Counted from the stretch's first letter, positions 42,845 through 52,471 are shown. The stretch is 64,000 nt of DNA from Rossellomorea sp036867415 (GCF_036867415.1 NZ_JBAJHU010000008.1:1-64000), one strand, 5' to 3'. The notes: generated by a model from the letters alone, not told the origin. A program made the numbers and translations.

Positions 42845-45640
42845 ATGTACCCATTCAAATTAATCGTAGTAGACTTGGAAACGACAGGGAATTCTCCGAA
42901 AAGAGGAGAAAAAATAATACAAATTTCAGCCGTCATCATAGAGCACGGCAAGATTGTCGATCAATTTACATCATTTGTTTCTCCAGGTAAGCCCATTCCG
43001 CCTTTCATTGAAGAACTGACGGGAATAAATGATGAGATGGTCAAGGGGGCTCCTGCCTTCCATGAAATCGCCCCTAAAATCCTGGAACTATTGGAAAACG
43101 GGGTATTCGTCGCTCACAATGTGACGTTCGACCTTTCTTTTTTACAAGCTGAACTGGAAGAAGCCGGCTATTACACATTTAACGGTCCTGCATTCGATAC
43201 AGTCGAATTAGCTAAAATCACGATGCCTTCAGCAGATAGTTTTAAGCTGACCGAGCTTTCTAATTCGTTGTCACTGAGCCATGTCAGACCGCACCAGGCA
43301 GATAGTGATGCCTATGTGACTGCGGAGCTTCTGCTTCACTTTATCCATAGGCTGGAGCTGCTCCCGCTCGTGACACTGGAGAAACTTCAGGTCCTCTCGG
43401 AATACCTGAAGAGTGACTTATCATTATTGTTCAATGAAATCGTCACTCAGAAACAAGGCCATGTGGAAGATCTGCCGCTTGAACTTGAAGTCCACAGGGG
43501 GATTGCACTCCGAAAGAAAAGTGATAGTAAGACAGCTTATGCTGCAGATGGAGATCCTATCGATCCTGATATCTTATCGAACCTGGAAATGCATCTTTCC
43601 CCTTATGAAAAAAGGGAAGCGCAAATCCAGATGATCGATGAAGTCAGTGAAACATTTCAGGAGGGCAGACATCTCGTAATCGAAGCGGGCACTGGAGTCG
43701 GTAAATCATTGGGGTATTTATTGCCTTCCCTCCAATTTGCGAAACAGCGGGATGATCGCGTGGTGATCAGCACCTTTACCACCCAGCTTCAGGAACAATT
43801 GATGCAAAAAGAAATCAAGCTGCTTGAAAAGGTAAGTCCTTTCTCATTTCAGACTGTGCTGTTAAAAGGAAAAAACCACTACATAAACCTATTTAAGTTT
43901 GAGCAGTCCCTGCGTGAAGGGGACTTCCAATATGATGTCGTCTTAACGAAAATGCAAATCTTGGTATGGTTGACAAGAACTGAAACGGGGGATGTGGATG
44001 AGCTGAACCTCACTTCCGGCGGACAATTGTTCTGGAACCGGCTGCGCCATGATGGATGGCACCTCCCGCACAGCAAGGACCCATGGGTTTCGAAGGATTT
44101 TTATCTGAATGCAAGAAAACGTGCCCAGGCTGCAGACCTCATCATTACTAATCATTCCATGCTGCTGTCTGATATCATAAACAAAGGGAATCTGATTCCA
44201 TCCTATGATTATTTAGTGATTGATGAAGCACATCATCTTGAAAAATCGGCAAGGCAGCATTTGGGAATTGTATTGGACTATCTATCAATAAAGTTCTCGA
44301 CCTCCCAGTTGGGGACTCTTGATCAAAAACAGCTTTATGGCCGTTTATATGGGCTTATGAATATGTACGATATCGAGGGCTCTCTCCACTCGTTTGAATT
44401 GGATTCCCATGTGCAAAGATTTTATATCGACCTGGAAGAAGCGATGACGGTTCTTGGCAATGTGTTTTTCAAGAACGCCAAGAAGAGGACAGGTGCCCAG
44501 AAGATACAACACAGGATATCGGAAGAGATGAAAATGAGCAGGAGCTGGCAGCCTGTTCAGATGGCAATGGAAAGAGTCATTTCGGGGATGAAATTAATCA
44601 ATAAACAGTTTCAGGAGATCCTCGATACGATAAAATCGAAAAAGTTGAAACTGAAAGACAATGAAAAAGCACTTGTAGAGGAATTCCACAGTTTCCTGGT
44701 TGAATGGGGAGAACTGGAACAGCAGTTCAGAACCGTCTTCCTCAAGGAAATGACGGACTATGTCCTTTGGCTTGACGGAGATACGCGTTCGCTGCCAAAT
44801 AGTCTCATCATTCAGGCGCAGCCAGTTGCAGTCGCTCAAAACCTGAAAGAGGAGTTGTTCGCAAAGAAGAAGAGTGTCGTGCTTACTTCGGCGACGTTGA
44901 CTGTCAGTGATTCATTCGGTTACTTCCTGAACGAAATCGGTTTAAAGAAAGAGGAGATCAAGCAGCTTCAGCTTTCTTCCCCTTTTGATTATGCCCAGTC
45001 GGCGACTTTATTCATCCCTAATGATGTACCGGAGATCCAGCAAGTTTCGAACGAGGAATATATAGAAGGAATAAGTTCCCATTTGATCGGTGTCGCTCAA
45101 GCGACTAAAGGAAGAATGCTTATATTATTCACTTCATATGATATGCTGCGAAAAACGTATGAATTGATGAAAGAGAGTGGTCTGCTCGAAGATTATGTCC
45201 TGATGGCTCAGGGGATCACATCCGGAAGCAGGACGAGATTGACAAAGAATTTCCAGCGGTTTGATAAAGCCATCCTATTCGGTACCAGCAGTTTCTGGGA
45301 AGGCGTGGACATACCAGGGGAAGACCTGTCTTGTCTGGCTTTGGTGAGATTGCCCTTCTCGCCTCCTGACGAACCCGTCACTCAGGCTAAATCTGAAATA
45401 CTTAAAGCACAGGGAAGGAATCCCTTCTCCAGTCATTCCCTTCCTGAAGCGATAATAAGGTTTAAGCAAGGGGTAGGAAGATTAATCAGAAGAAGCAGTG
45501 ACCGGGGCATTGTCATTGTGTATGACCGGCGGATCAAGACGACCCGTTACGGCAAAGCTTTCATTCAATCGATTCCTGCAATGAAAGTAAGAGAGGGAGA
45601 CCTTTCCGATTTGATCACATGGATTGAAGATTGGTTATGA
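42845..45640 (+). CDS. dinG: Exonuclease-helicase DinG (YpvA-type)
   Basis: The 931-residue protein joins an N-terminal DEDDh exonuclease (residues about 7-165: DLETTG at 11-16, HNVTFDLSF near 98, HQADSDAYV near 156) to an XPD/DinG-like superfamily 2 helicase. Walker A EAGTGVGKS is near 282, DEAHH near 460 and the late FGTSSFWEGVDIPGE motif near 815. This fusion is the Gram-positive form; in Staphylococcus and Bacillus it behaves as a 3'-5' exonuclease, and the iron-sulfur cysteines of E. coli DinG are not evident. It may act in DNA repair. Confidence 0.93.
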   Translation: MYPFKLIVVDLETTGNSPKRGEKIIQISAVIIEHGKIVDQFTSFVSPGKPIPPFIEELTGINDEMVKGAPAFHEIAPKILELLENGVFVAHNVTFDLSFLQAELEEAGYYTFNGPAFDTVELAKITMPSADSFKLTELSNSLSLSHVRPHQADSDAYVTAELLLHFIHRLELLPLVTLEKLQVLSEYLKSDLSLLFNEIVTQKQGHVEDLPLELEVHRGIALRKKSDSKTAYAADGDPIDPDILSNLEMHLSPYEKREAQIQMIDEVSETFQEGRHLVIEAGTGVGKSLGYLLPSLQFAKQRDDRVVISTFTTQLQEQLMQKEIKLLEKVSPFSFQTVLLKGKNHYINLFKFEQSLREGDFQYDVVLTKMQILVWLTRTETGDVDELNLTSGGQLFWNRLRHDGWHLPHSKDPWVSKDFYLNARKRAQAADLIITNHSMLLSDIINKGNLIPSYDYLVIDEAHHLEKSARQHLGIVLDYLSIKFSTSQLGTLDQKQLYGRLYGLMNMYDIEGSLHSFELDSHVQRFYIDLEEAMTVLGNVFFKNAKKRTGAQKIQHRISEEMKMSRSWQPVQMAMERVISGMKLINKQFQEILDTIKSKKLKLKDNEKALVEEFHSFLVEWGELEQQFRTVFLKEMTDYVLWLDGDTRSLPNSLIIQAQPVAVAQNLKEELFAKKKSVVLTSATLTVSDSFGYFLNEIGLKKEEIKQLQLSSPFDYAQSATLFIPNDVPEIQQVSNEEYIEGISSHLIGVAQATKGRMLILFTSYDMLRKTYELMKESGLLEDYVLMAQGITSGSRTRLTKNFQRFDKAILFGTSSFWEGVDIPGEDLSCLALVRLPFSPPDEPVTQAKSEILKAQGRNPFSSHSLPEAIIRFKQGVGRLIRRSSDRGIVIVYDRRIKTTRYGKAFIQSIPAMKVREGDLSDLITWIEDWL

Positions 45641-45652
45641 ATTATCTGAGAG

Positions 45653-45699
45653 ACGAACCTGCTCATGCGACTAATCGCAAAGCATCGGGTTCGTTTTTT
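45653..45699 (+). terminator. Intrinsic terminator after dinG
   Basis: ACGAACC and GGTTCGT close a stem with an inner GCGA/TCGC pairing, followed by seven T. Confidence 0.8.
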
Positions 45700-45794
45700 T
45701 ATCCATTGAACGCCTGTAACCTCAAAGCGACACCGGTTAAATTTCATACTTTAACACATGATAAAGAGTAGATGAATTCTGGGGGCATGGGAAT

Positions 45795-46622
45795 ATGAGA
45801 GTCGTAATCTGCACGTTGTTATTATTCAGTATGATTGGACAGGTCAGTTTCGGGGTCAAGGTCCCTGAAGTTGACCTTAATTTATCACAGAGTGAATATG
45901 CCATCAGCTTTCTGCCTCTGAAGAAAGGTGAGGTTGCAGTGCTTCATGTGCCTGCCGGCAAGGATTATTTAATTAACACGGGACCGCTTTCTCAGATTGA
46001 AGAGCTGATCTATTACGTGAATCAACTGCATATCAAAAGAATCGAAGGGATCATCCTCACGGAGAAAGCCGAAATATACATAGATACCATTAAGGAGCTC
46101 AGGAAGGGATATTCAATTAAACAAATCATAACGGGTGCCTCTTTTTCAGGTAAGCTCGCCGGTACTTTGAAAGGTGTGCAGAGTCTGACAGAAGGTGAAA
46201 CATATCCTATATCAAGGGATCTTTCAATGGAAGTGGTCCACGAAGGGAATGAAAAGCAGGAGGGTCTGGACTTCTCACTTACTTTTTTTCAACATCGTTT
46301 TCTATGGCTGAGTTCTCAATCCAGGCATGCAGAAGATGTTTTCATGTCAAAACCATTGAAAAATGTTAACATTGTAAAAATCCCGCTTCATTCAAAGACG
46401 GAGTGCATCTCAGACCCGTTGATCAAACATATTGATCCACAGACGGCATTGCTATACCGGTCGAAAGAAAAGTTATTGAATGGGGACTTGCTTGAAGCGA
46501 TAAATGAAGCGTGGATCGACCTTTACTTAACGGGGCAGCATGGGTTGATCTCGATAAAATTCAATAGAAGTAATTATGAAGTGATCACCTTTGATCAATA
46601 TGATGTTGCCTATCATGCATAA
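45795..46622 (+). CDS. Degenerate metallo-beta-lactamase-fold secreted protein
   Basis: Not a protein I can name. The 275 residues begin with a signal-like stretch (MRVVICTLLLFSMIGQVSFG). Residues 44-110 follow the pattern of the ComEC C-terminal MBL domain: GEVAVLHVPAGKDYLINTG, then IKRIEGIILTE and SIKQIITG. At the place of the metal-binding HxHxDH stands LTEKAEIYI, so all ligands are lost. The rest keeps alternating strands and helices. It is likely an exported non-enzymatic or ligand-binding derivative. It lies between dinG and ypmA; ATG at 45795 has GGGGGCATGGG upstream. Confidence 0.6.
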   Translation: MRVVICTLLLFSMIGQVSFGVKVPEVDLNLSQSEYAISFLPLKKGEVAVLHVPAGKDYLINTGPLSQIEELIYYVNQLHIKRIEGIILTEKAEIYIDTIKELRKGYSIKQIITGASFSGKLAGTLKGVQSLTEGETYPISRDLSMEVVHEGNEKQEGLDFSLTFFQHRFLWLSSQSRHAEDVFMSKPLKNVNIVKIPLHSKTECISDPLIKHIDPQTALLYRSKEKLLNGDLLEAINEAWIDLYLTGQHGLISIKFNRSNYEVITFDQYDVAYHA

Positions 46623-46812
46623 AAAGTGAAAGGTTGATCCGTCCGTAAACCTAATAATATGAAAAGGAAGAGAATGAAAAAAGTTTTTTGAGTTTCTGTC
46701 TACCATATGCAAGTGTAATGTTGTTATAATGTGTGTAGTGATTCTTGAAGACAAGGGTGAAACAGCATCCATCCACCATAGAGATGGACAGAAGATGAAG
46801 GGGGAATCTGCA

Positions 46813-46983
46813 TTGGAGAGCAAAATTGAAATTCTTTCCACAGTTCGAATTTCATATACAGATGAATTATATAAAGTAGTGGATGCTTTGAATAGAACAT
46901 TAAAAAAAGATGATTACATGTTTGGTTTAGCCTTGGATCCTGAAGATCAAAGTCAGGCTGTACTGACCATTTATCGTACATAA
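46813..46983 (+). CDS. ypmA: YpmA, DUF4264 small protein
   Basis: A 56-residue soluble protein ending LALDPEDQSQAVLTIYRT in part, as in YpmA. The TTG start at 46813 gives the family's MESKIEILSTV beginning and has GGGGGAA seven bases before it; longer in-frame starts are unsupported. It is followed after 12 bases by ypmB. The function is unknown. Confidence 0.85.
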   Translation: MESKIEILSTVRISYTDELYKVVDALNRTLKKDDYMFGLALDPEDQSQAVLTIYRT

Positions 46984-46995
46984 AGAGGAACTATT

Positions 46996-47472
46996 ATGAA
47001 AAAGTGGATAAGCATTATCATAGCGGCTGCCATCCTTGTGATCGGCACGGCTTCTGTCATTCTGTATCAAAGCGCAAGAGCTCCGGTAGAGGAAGAAATT
47101 GATAAGGCATCCAAACGTGTGCTGGATGAGACACCTATTAAAGAAATAGATCAAGCAAACATCTACCATGGAGCCAATGCTTATACAGTGGTTATCGGAA
47201 AAGACGGCGACAACGAAAAAATGGTTGCTTTCGTTCCTGAAAAAAAAGGGGAAATTATCGTCAAACAATGGGCGGATGGCATTTCGAAAGAACAGGCAAT
47301 TAATAAACTAAATGATGAAAAGAATCCCGAAGAGATATTATCAGTGAGATTAGGCCATGAATCAGTCGGTCCGGTTTGGGAAATTACCTACCTAGACAAT
47401 CAGAAAAATCTCAATTATTTTTATCTGCTTTTCTCCAACGGGGAATGGTGGAAGAAAATCGAAAACTTATAA
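46996..47472 (+). CDS. ypmB: YpmB, membrane-anchored DUF5590 protein
   Basis: A single N-terminal transmembrane segment (residues about 4-24) anchors an extracytoplasmic 130-residue domain with two PepSY-like repeats. The size (158 residues) and position between ypmA and aspB fit YpmB. GAGGAACT precedes the ATG. A cell-envelope role is plausible but not established. Confidence 0.85.
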   Translation: MKKWISIIIAAAILVIGTASVILYQSARAPVEEEIDKASKRVLDETPIKEIDQANIYHGANAYTVVIGKDGDNEKMVAFVPEKKGEIIVKQWADGISKEQAINKLNDEKNPEEILSVRLGHESVGPVWEITYLDNQKNLNYFYLLFSNGEWWKKIENL

Positions 47473-47493
47473 GCTATTAGGAGGAACCCATCG

Positions 47494-48684
47494 ATGAACC
47501 TATCTTTAGCCAACAGAGTGAGTGCATTAACACCTTCAACAACTTTGGCGATCACAGCGAAAGCAAAAGAAATGAAAGCACAGGGGATTGATGTAATCGG
47601 ACTTGGAGCGGGTGAACCAGATTTCAACACCCCTCAGCATATCATCCAGGCTGCATACGAATCATTAATGGAAGGACACACAAAATATACTCCTTCGGGA
47701 GGAACTGCACAACTGAAAGAAGCTGTCATCCATAAATTCAAGCGAGATCAAAATCTGATATACAAACCTTCAGAAATCATCGTAACAAGCGGAGCAAAAC
47801 ATGCACTATACACCCTCTTTCAAGTATTGTTGAATGAAGGGGATGAAGTGATCATCCCGACCCCATATTGGGTAAGTTACCCGGAACAGGTTAAGCTCGC
47901 GGGCGGGAATCCCGTCATTGTAGAAGGTAAGCAGGTGAATTCATACAAAATCACACCTGAACAATTAGCTGACTCCATTACGGAAAAGACAAGAGCCCTG
48001 ATCTTAAACTCCCCGAGCAATCCGACTGGCATGATTTATTCGACGGAGGAGTTAAAGGCAATCGGGCAGGTTTGTCTGGAGAATGATATCCTGATTGTAT
48101 CCGATGAAATTTATGAAAAGCTCGTTTATGATGGAAGTGTCCATACGTCCATCGCAGAACTTTCTGATGAGCTCAAAGAACAGACGATCATTATCAATGG
48201 TGTATCAAAGTCGCATTCCATGACGGGGTGGAGAATCGGTTATGCAGCAGGAAATAATACGATCATCAAGGCGATGACCAACCTTGTCAGCCATTCAACC
48301 TCCAACCCTACAACCACATCTCAGTACGGTGCGGTGGCAGCATATATGGGCGATCAACAGCCTGTGGAAGAAATGAGAAAAGCGTTTGAGGAACGGCTGA
48401 ATATAGTGTTTGAGAAATTGAACAATATTCCTGGATTTGATTGTTTAAAGCCTCAAGGAGCTTTTTATTTGTTCCCGAATGTAAAGGAAGCAGCTCTCCT
48501 GACCGGATATGACAATGTGGATATTTTTGTTCAAGCCCTGTTAGAGGATGCGAAAGTGGCGGTTATCCCCGGATCGGGATTCGGATCGGAAGATAACATC
48601 CGCTTGTCATATGCAACAAGTCTTGAGCAAATTGAACAGGCAATCGAAAGAATACATGAATTTGTCTTAAGCAAAAGTAAATAA
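47494..48684 (+). CDS. aspB: Aspartate aminotransferase
   Basis: PLP-dependent transfer between aspartate and 2-oxoglutarate. The fold-type I signatures NSPSNPTG (near 169), and the PLP lysine in GVSKSHSMTGWRIGYA (about residue 235) are clear, placing it in the Ib subgroup. The length is 396 residues. It stands before asnS, as in B. subtilis, so aspartate is made next to the gene for its amide's tRNA ligase. TAGGAGG precedes the ATG. Confidence 0.95.
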   Translation: MNLSLANRVSALTPSTTLAITAKAKEMKAQGIDVIGLGAGEPDFNTPQHIIQAAYESLMEGHTKYTPSGGTAQLKEAVIHKFKRDQNLIYKPSEIIVTSGAKHALYTLFQVLLNEGDEVIIPTPYWVSYPEQVKLAGGNPVIVEGKQVNSYKITPEQLADSITEKTRALILNSPSNPTGMIYSTEELKAIGQVCLENDILIVSDEIYEKLVYDGSVHTSIAELSDELKEQTIIINGVSKSHSMTGWRIGYAAGNNTIIKAMTNLVSHSTSNPTTTSQYGAVAAYMGDQQPVEEMRKAFEERLNIVFEKLNNIPGFDCLKPQGAFYLFPNVKEAALLTGYDNVDIFVQALLEDAKVAVIPGSGFGSEDNIRLSYATSLEQIEQAIERIHEFVLSKSK

Positions 48685-48756
48685 CTAAAGGACGGGCAGA
48701 TCGGTATGGGACGGTCTGTCCTTTACATTGGACGTATGGGTGTTTTATGCTATCTA

Positions 48757-48785
48757 TTGCGGCAAGGTGGCTCGAAATGTATAAT
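48757..48785 (+). promoter_or_regulatory. Sigma-A promoter of asnS
   Basis: TTGCGG (48757-48762), a 17-base spacer and a perfect TATAAT (48780-48785), 49 bases before asnS. No T-box leader is present in this short gap. Confidence 0.6.
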
Positions 48786-48834
48786 ATAATACGATACATA
48801 CAGCGTCTTAGTTTTTTTTGGAGGGAATAAAAAC

Positions 48835-50127
48835 GTGAAAACAACAATTGCTCAAGTAAATAAGTTTGTTGGGGAAGAGGTAACGATTGGTGCCTGGCTC
48901 GCTAATAAGCGTTCAAGTGGTAAAATTGCGTTTCTGCAGCTTCGGGATGGGACAGGATTCATTCAGGGAGTTGTAGTCAAGAGTGAAGTAGAAGAAGAAA
49001 TCTTTCAAAAAGCAAAATCGCTTACACAGGAAACCTCTTTGTATGTGACCGGTGTAGTCTCTGAAGATGCACGTTCACCTTTTGGCTATGAATTACAAGT
49101 GAAGGCTGTGGATGTCATCCATGAAGCGGTTGATTATCCAATCACTCCTAAGGAACATGGTACGGAATTTCTTATGGATCACCGTCATTTATGGCTGCGG
49201 TCCCGTAAGCAGCATGCTGTGATGAAGGTTCGAAATGAAATCATCCGTGCCACATATGAATTCTTTAACCAAGAAGGGTTCGTCAAGGTTGACCCGCCTA
49301 TTCTAACAGGCAGTGCACCTGAAGGGACGACAGAACTATTTGCCACAAAATATTTTGATGAGGATGCCTATCTTTCTCAAAGCGGACAATTGTATATGGA
49401 AGCTGCAGCGATGGCGCTTGGAAAAGTCTTCTCGTTCGGTCCCACGTTCAGAGCCGAAAAATCCAAAACCCGCCGTCATCTGATTGAATTCTGGATGATT
49501 GAACCTGAAATGGCTTTTTACGACTTCAAAGATAACTTGGAAGTTCAGGAACAATACGTATCATTCATCGTTCAATCAGTCCTTGAAAACTGTAAGCTTG
49601 AATTAGAACGATTGGGAAGGGATACTTCCAAACTGGAACAAATTAAAGCACCATTCCCAAGAATCACGTATGATGATGCTGTCAAGCTTCTTCATGAAAA
49701 AGGATTTGAGGATATCGAATGGGGAGATGACTTTGGTGCACCTCATGAAACAGCAATCGCTGAAACATATGACATGCCTGTATTCATTACCCATTATCCT
49801 ACATCACTCAAGCCGTTCTACATGCAGCCGGATCCCCACCGTGATGATGTAGTGTTGTGTGCGGATCTTATTGCTCCAGAAGGTTATGGAGAAATCATCG
49901 GCGGATCTGAACGTATACATGACGCAGAACTTATGAAAAAACGTATCGAAGAGCATGAGCTGGCGTCAGATGCGTATAAGTGGTATCTGGAACTAAGAGA
50001 GTATGGTTCTGTCCCTCACTCAGGATTTGGCCTTGGTCTTGAAAGAACAGTAGCATGGATCAGTGGCGTGGAACACGTAAGAGAAACAATCCCATTCCCG
50101 CGTCTGTTGAATCGTTTATATCCATAA
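48835..50127 (+). CDS. asnS: Asparaginyl-tRNA synthetase
   Basis: Class II synthetase of the AspRS group. The OB-fold anticodon domain occupies residues 1-100; motif 2 (FRAEKSKTRRH) and motif 3 (GLGLERTVAW) lie in the catalytic domain. The length of 430 residues is standard. GTG start at 48835 with GGAGGG nine bases upstream. A strong terminator follows. Confidence 0.97.
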   Translation: MKTTIAQVNKFVGEEVTIGAWLANKRSSGKIAFLQLRDGTGFIQGVVVKSEVEEEIFQKAKSLTQETSLYVTGVVSEDARSPFGYELQVKAVDVIHEAVDYPITPKEHGTEFLMDHRHLWLRSRKQHAVMKVRNEIIRATYEFFNQEGFVKVDPPILTGSAPEGTTELFATKYFDEDAYLSQSGQLYMEAAAMALGKVFSFGPTFRAEKSKTRRHLIEFWMIEPEMAFYDFKDNLEVQEQYVSFIVQSVLENCKLELERLGRDTSKLEQIKAPFPRITYDDAVKLLHEKGFEDIEWGDDFGAPHETAIAETYDMPVFITHYPTSLKPFYMQPDPHRDDVVLCADLIAPEGYGEIIGGSERIHDAELMKKRIEEHELASDAYKWYLELREYGSVPHSGFGLGLERTVAWISGVEHVRETIPFPRLLNRLYP

Positions 50128-50136
50128 GTATTATTC

Positions 50137-50180
50137 AAGCTGACTTTACTGCAGAAATGCAGCACAAAGTCAGCTTTTTA
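50137..50180 (+). terminator. Intrinsic terminator after asnS
   Basis: AAGCTGACTTT and AAAGTCAGCTT pair, with CTGCA/TGCAG inside, followed by five T. Confidence 0.85.
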
Positions 50181-50229
50181 TATTTATTTATAAATGTTCA
50201 ACATCTTATATATACCAGAACTGTCACGA

Positions 50230-50299
50230 GCTGTTGATTGGAGACGTGTTCTCCTGTTTAAAAGCGAAGTCTTCCAGGAAATCAACAACGGTATTCAAT
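50230..50299. repeat. Short deletion derivative of the interspersed repeat
   Basis: GCTGTTGATTGGAG begins and GGAAATCAACAACGGTATTCAA ends this ~70-base copy. GTTGATT and AATCAAC are exact inverted repeats. Between them are only a GGAG/CTCC hairpin and AAAGCGAAGTCTT, so most of the interior found at 42.4 kb is missing. Confidence 0.65.
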
Positions 50300-50351
50300 A
50301 TAGTAAGACTAAGAAAAAAGTGTTAAATAATTCTTCTGAAACACATCCATA

Positions 50352-50379
50352 TCGACATAGATAATAAGCATGATATACT
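50352..50379 (+). promoter_or_regulatory. Possible sigma-A promoter of dnaD
   Basis: TCGACA (50352-50357), a 16-base spacer and TATACT (50374-50379), 20 bases before dnaD. Confidence 0.4.
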
Positions 50380-50399
50380 TAAAGAGAGGTGTGCCGAAT

Positions 50400-51107
50400 A
50401 TGGATTATAAACAATTGATGGTGTCCTGGATCGAAGAAGGGACCCTTAACATTCCGCAATTATTATTAACGAATTATCATACGCTGGGGCTAAATGAATC
50501 TGAATTTGTCCTGCTGCTGCATATTTTTGGGCAGATCGAAAAAGGAAATTATTTTCCTACTCCTGAAGAACTTTCGGAACATATGAGTATCTCTCCTGAA
50601 TATTGTTCTTCCATCTTAAGGAAGCTGATGCAGCACCAATTCTTGACGATTGAAGAAGGGGCGTCACCCGAAGGGATATTATTTGAGAAGTATTCCCTCG
50701 CCCCATTATGGGAAAAGCTTGCCGACTTTGTCATACAAGAGTCCAAGATGAAGAAGATGCAGAAATCAATGGAAGAAGAAGCCGACATTTATTCAATTTT
50801 CGAGCAGGAATTCGGGCGTCCCCTATCACCGCTCGAGTGTGAAACGCTGGCTATGTGGCTGGATCAGGATGAACATAATTCCACGATCATCAAAGCTGCG
50901 CTGCGTGAAGCGGTTATTTCAGGAAAATTGAATTTCCGTTACATCGACCGCATCTTGTTTGAATGGAAGAAGAATGGCGTGAAAACGATAGAGGATGCAC
51001 GCAATCAAAGTCAAAAGTTCAGATCGCATCAAAAATCGCCTGCCCGCAATGAGGCTGACTTACCGATGAGAAAATCGGTTCCTTTCTATAATTGGCTGGA
51101 GCAATAA
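50400..51107 (+). CDS. dnaD: Replication initiation protein DnaD
   Basis: The 235-residue protein has the N-terminal winged-helix DDBH1 domain (about 1-110) and the C-terminal DDBH2 domain (about 130-200), including the FEQEFGRPLSPLE motif near 137 and a YIDRIL helix. In B. subtilis it works with DnaB and DnaI to load the helicase DnaC. ATG at 50400 follows AGAGAGGTG. Nth follows in the same direction. Confidence 0.95.
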   Translation: MDYKQLMVSWIEEGTLNIPQLLLTNYHTLGLNESEFVLLLHIFGQIEKGNYFPTPEELSEHMSISPEYCSSILRKLMQHQFLTIEEGASPEGILFEKYSLAPLWEKLADFVIQESKMKKMQKSMEEEADIYSIFEQEFGRPLSPLECETLAMWLDQDEHNSTIIKAALREAVISGKLNFRYIDRILFEWKKNGVKTIEDARNQSQKFRSHQKSPARNEADLPMRKSVPFYNWLEQ

Positions 51108-51117
51108 CGATAAAGCA

Positions 51118-51148
51118 AAGGGACTGCCCCGACCAGGGACAGTCCCTT
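51118..51148 (+). terminator. Hairpin between dnaD and nth
   Basis: AAAGGGACTG and CAGTCCCTTT form a perfect outer stem with inner CCC/GGG pairing. It ends TTTGATAG, with no long T run, so partial termination is likely. Confidence 0.5.
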
Positions 51149-51197
51149 TGATAGTGCAGACTGTAAATGATGAATCAGAGTGAGGGGAAGATGTAGA

Positions 51198-51854
51198 GTG
51201 CTGAATAAAAAACATGTCCAGATCTGCCTGGATGAAATGAGAAAGATGTTTCCAGATGCACACTGTGAATTGCGCCATGAAAATCCTTTTGAACTGGTAA
51301 TCGCAGTTTTGCTTTCTGCTCAGTGCACAGATGCATTAGTGAATAAAGTAACGAAGGGCTTATTTGAAAAGTATAAAACACCACAGGACTTTTTAGATGT
51401 TTCCCTGGAAGAACTCCAACAGGATATCCGTTCCATCGGTCTATTTCGAAACAAAGCAAAGAACATCCAGAAGTTGAGTAAGATTCTTTTAGATGAACAT
51501 GGGGGAGATGTACCCGAAGAACATTCTGAACTGGTCAAACTTCCGGGAGTTGGAAGGAAGACAGCAAATGTCGTGGTGTCGGTAGCTTTTGGAGAACCGG
51601 CGCTCGCTGTGGACACCCATGTTGAAAGGGTAAGTAAACGCTTGGGAATTTGCAGATGGAAAGATAGTGTGCTGGAAGTGGAAAACACATTAATGAGGAA
51701 GATTCCGCGGGAGGAATGGTCTGAAACCCATCATCGCCTGATTTTCTTTGGAAGATACCACTGTAAAGCTCAGTCCCCTCAATGTGATAGATGTCCGCTG
51801 TTGGATTTGTGCCGCGAAGGACAGAAAAGAATGAAGAAGAAGGAAAAGATATGA
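51198..51854 (+). CDS. nth: Endonuclease III
   Basis: DNA glycosylase/AP lyase for oxidised pyrimidines. The helix-hairpin-helix LPGVGRKTANV contains the catalytic Lys (about 120), the Asp is in VDTHVERVSKRLG (about 138), and the iron-sulfur cysteines follow as CKAQSPQCDRCPLLDLC. GTG at 51198 with GAGGGGAAG upstream gives 218 residues and the family's MLNKKH start. Its stop overlaps the ypoC ATG. Confidence 0.96.
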   Translation: MLNKKHVQICLDEMRKMFPDAHCELRHENPFELVIAVLLSAQCTDALVNKVTKGLFEKYKTPQDFLDVSLEELQQDIRSIGLFRNKAKNIQKLSKILLDEHGGDVPEEHSELVKLPGVGRKTANVVVSVAFGEPALAVDTHVERVSKRLGICRWKDSVLEVENTLMRKIPREEWSETHHRLIFFGRYHCKAQSPQCDRCPLLDLCREGQKRMKKKEKI

Positions 51855-52372
51855 CGGCCGTTCGTCTGCAAGTTCCGCAACAGCTGTTTGACCCTTTTTT
51901 CTTTGAAGAAAATGAAGTGATTGTCTGTCCAGAACGACATATGGATGAAGCGCATTTCTTTGCGTATGAAATGCTGTATTACAATGGGAAAGAGGCGGAG
52001 GAATCACCTTGGCTTCACAGGGAAAAATCGATTAAATTTGTAATGGATATTTGGAATAAAGAACAAGTAATCATCATTGAACAATTTAAATTCCGTGATA
52101 AATCTGTACAGCAACATATGAAGAAAGGGATTGCTTTATTGTATATGCTGTTGTTCTGGAGTAATTCAGTGCCCGTCTCTTTGCAAGAATGGCATCTTGA
52201 GTGCGAGAAATTATCACTGAAACCGGTGAATATCGAAGAGAGATTATTTTTCATCAGGCAGAACCCAAATCTTTATCATTCCTTTGTGCAGCTGACGGAA
52301 TTATTCCGGGAGTTGCATAAGCAGATTGCAAAGGACAGGGCAATCAACAACATGAAAAAGACCAGAGAATAA
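51851..52372 (+). CDS. ypoC: YpoC protein
   Basis: A 173-residue soluble protein with helical C-terminal region, matching YpoC in place (directly after nth, ATGA overlap) and size. There is a single frame, no membrane segment and no known motif. The function is unknown. AGAAGGAAAAG serves as ribosome site. Confidence 0.82.
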   Translation: MTAVRLQVPQQLFDPFFFEENEVIVCPERHMDEAHFFAYEMLYYNGKEAEESPWLHREKSIKFVMDIWNKEQVIIIEQFKFRDKSVQQHMKKGIALLYMLLFWSNSVPVSLQEWHLECEKLSLKPVNIEERLFFIRQNPNLYHSFVQLTELFRELHKQIAKDRAINNMKKTRE

Positions 52373-52432
52373 GGCAGCCGGAATGAACCTAACGGGTTCG
52401 GATTTCGAATAAAAAAAATTAGCACACCAATT

Positions 52433-52471
52433 AGCAGTCCTATTCGTAACTGAATTAGACTGCTTCTTTTT
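52433..52471 (+). terminator. Intrinsic terminator after ypoC
   Basis: AGCAGTC and GACTGCT pair, with TTC/GAA inside, then TCTTTTTG. Confidence 0.75.

Noticed and set aside
48685..48834. T-box leader before asnS
   Set aside because: Only 150 bases are available and the transcript would start near 48790; no T-box consensus is visible.
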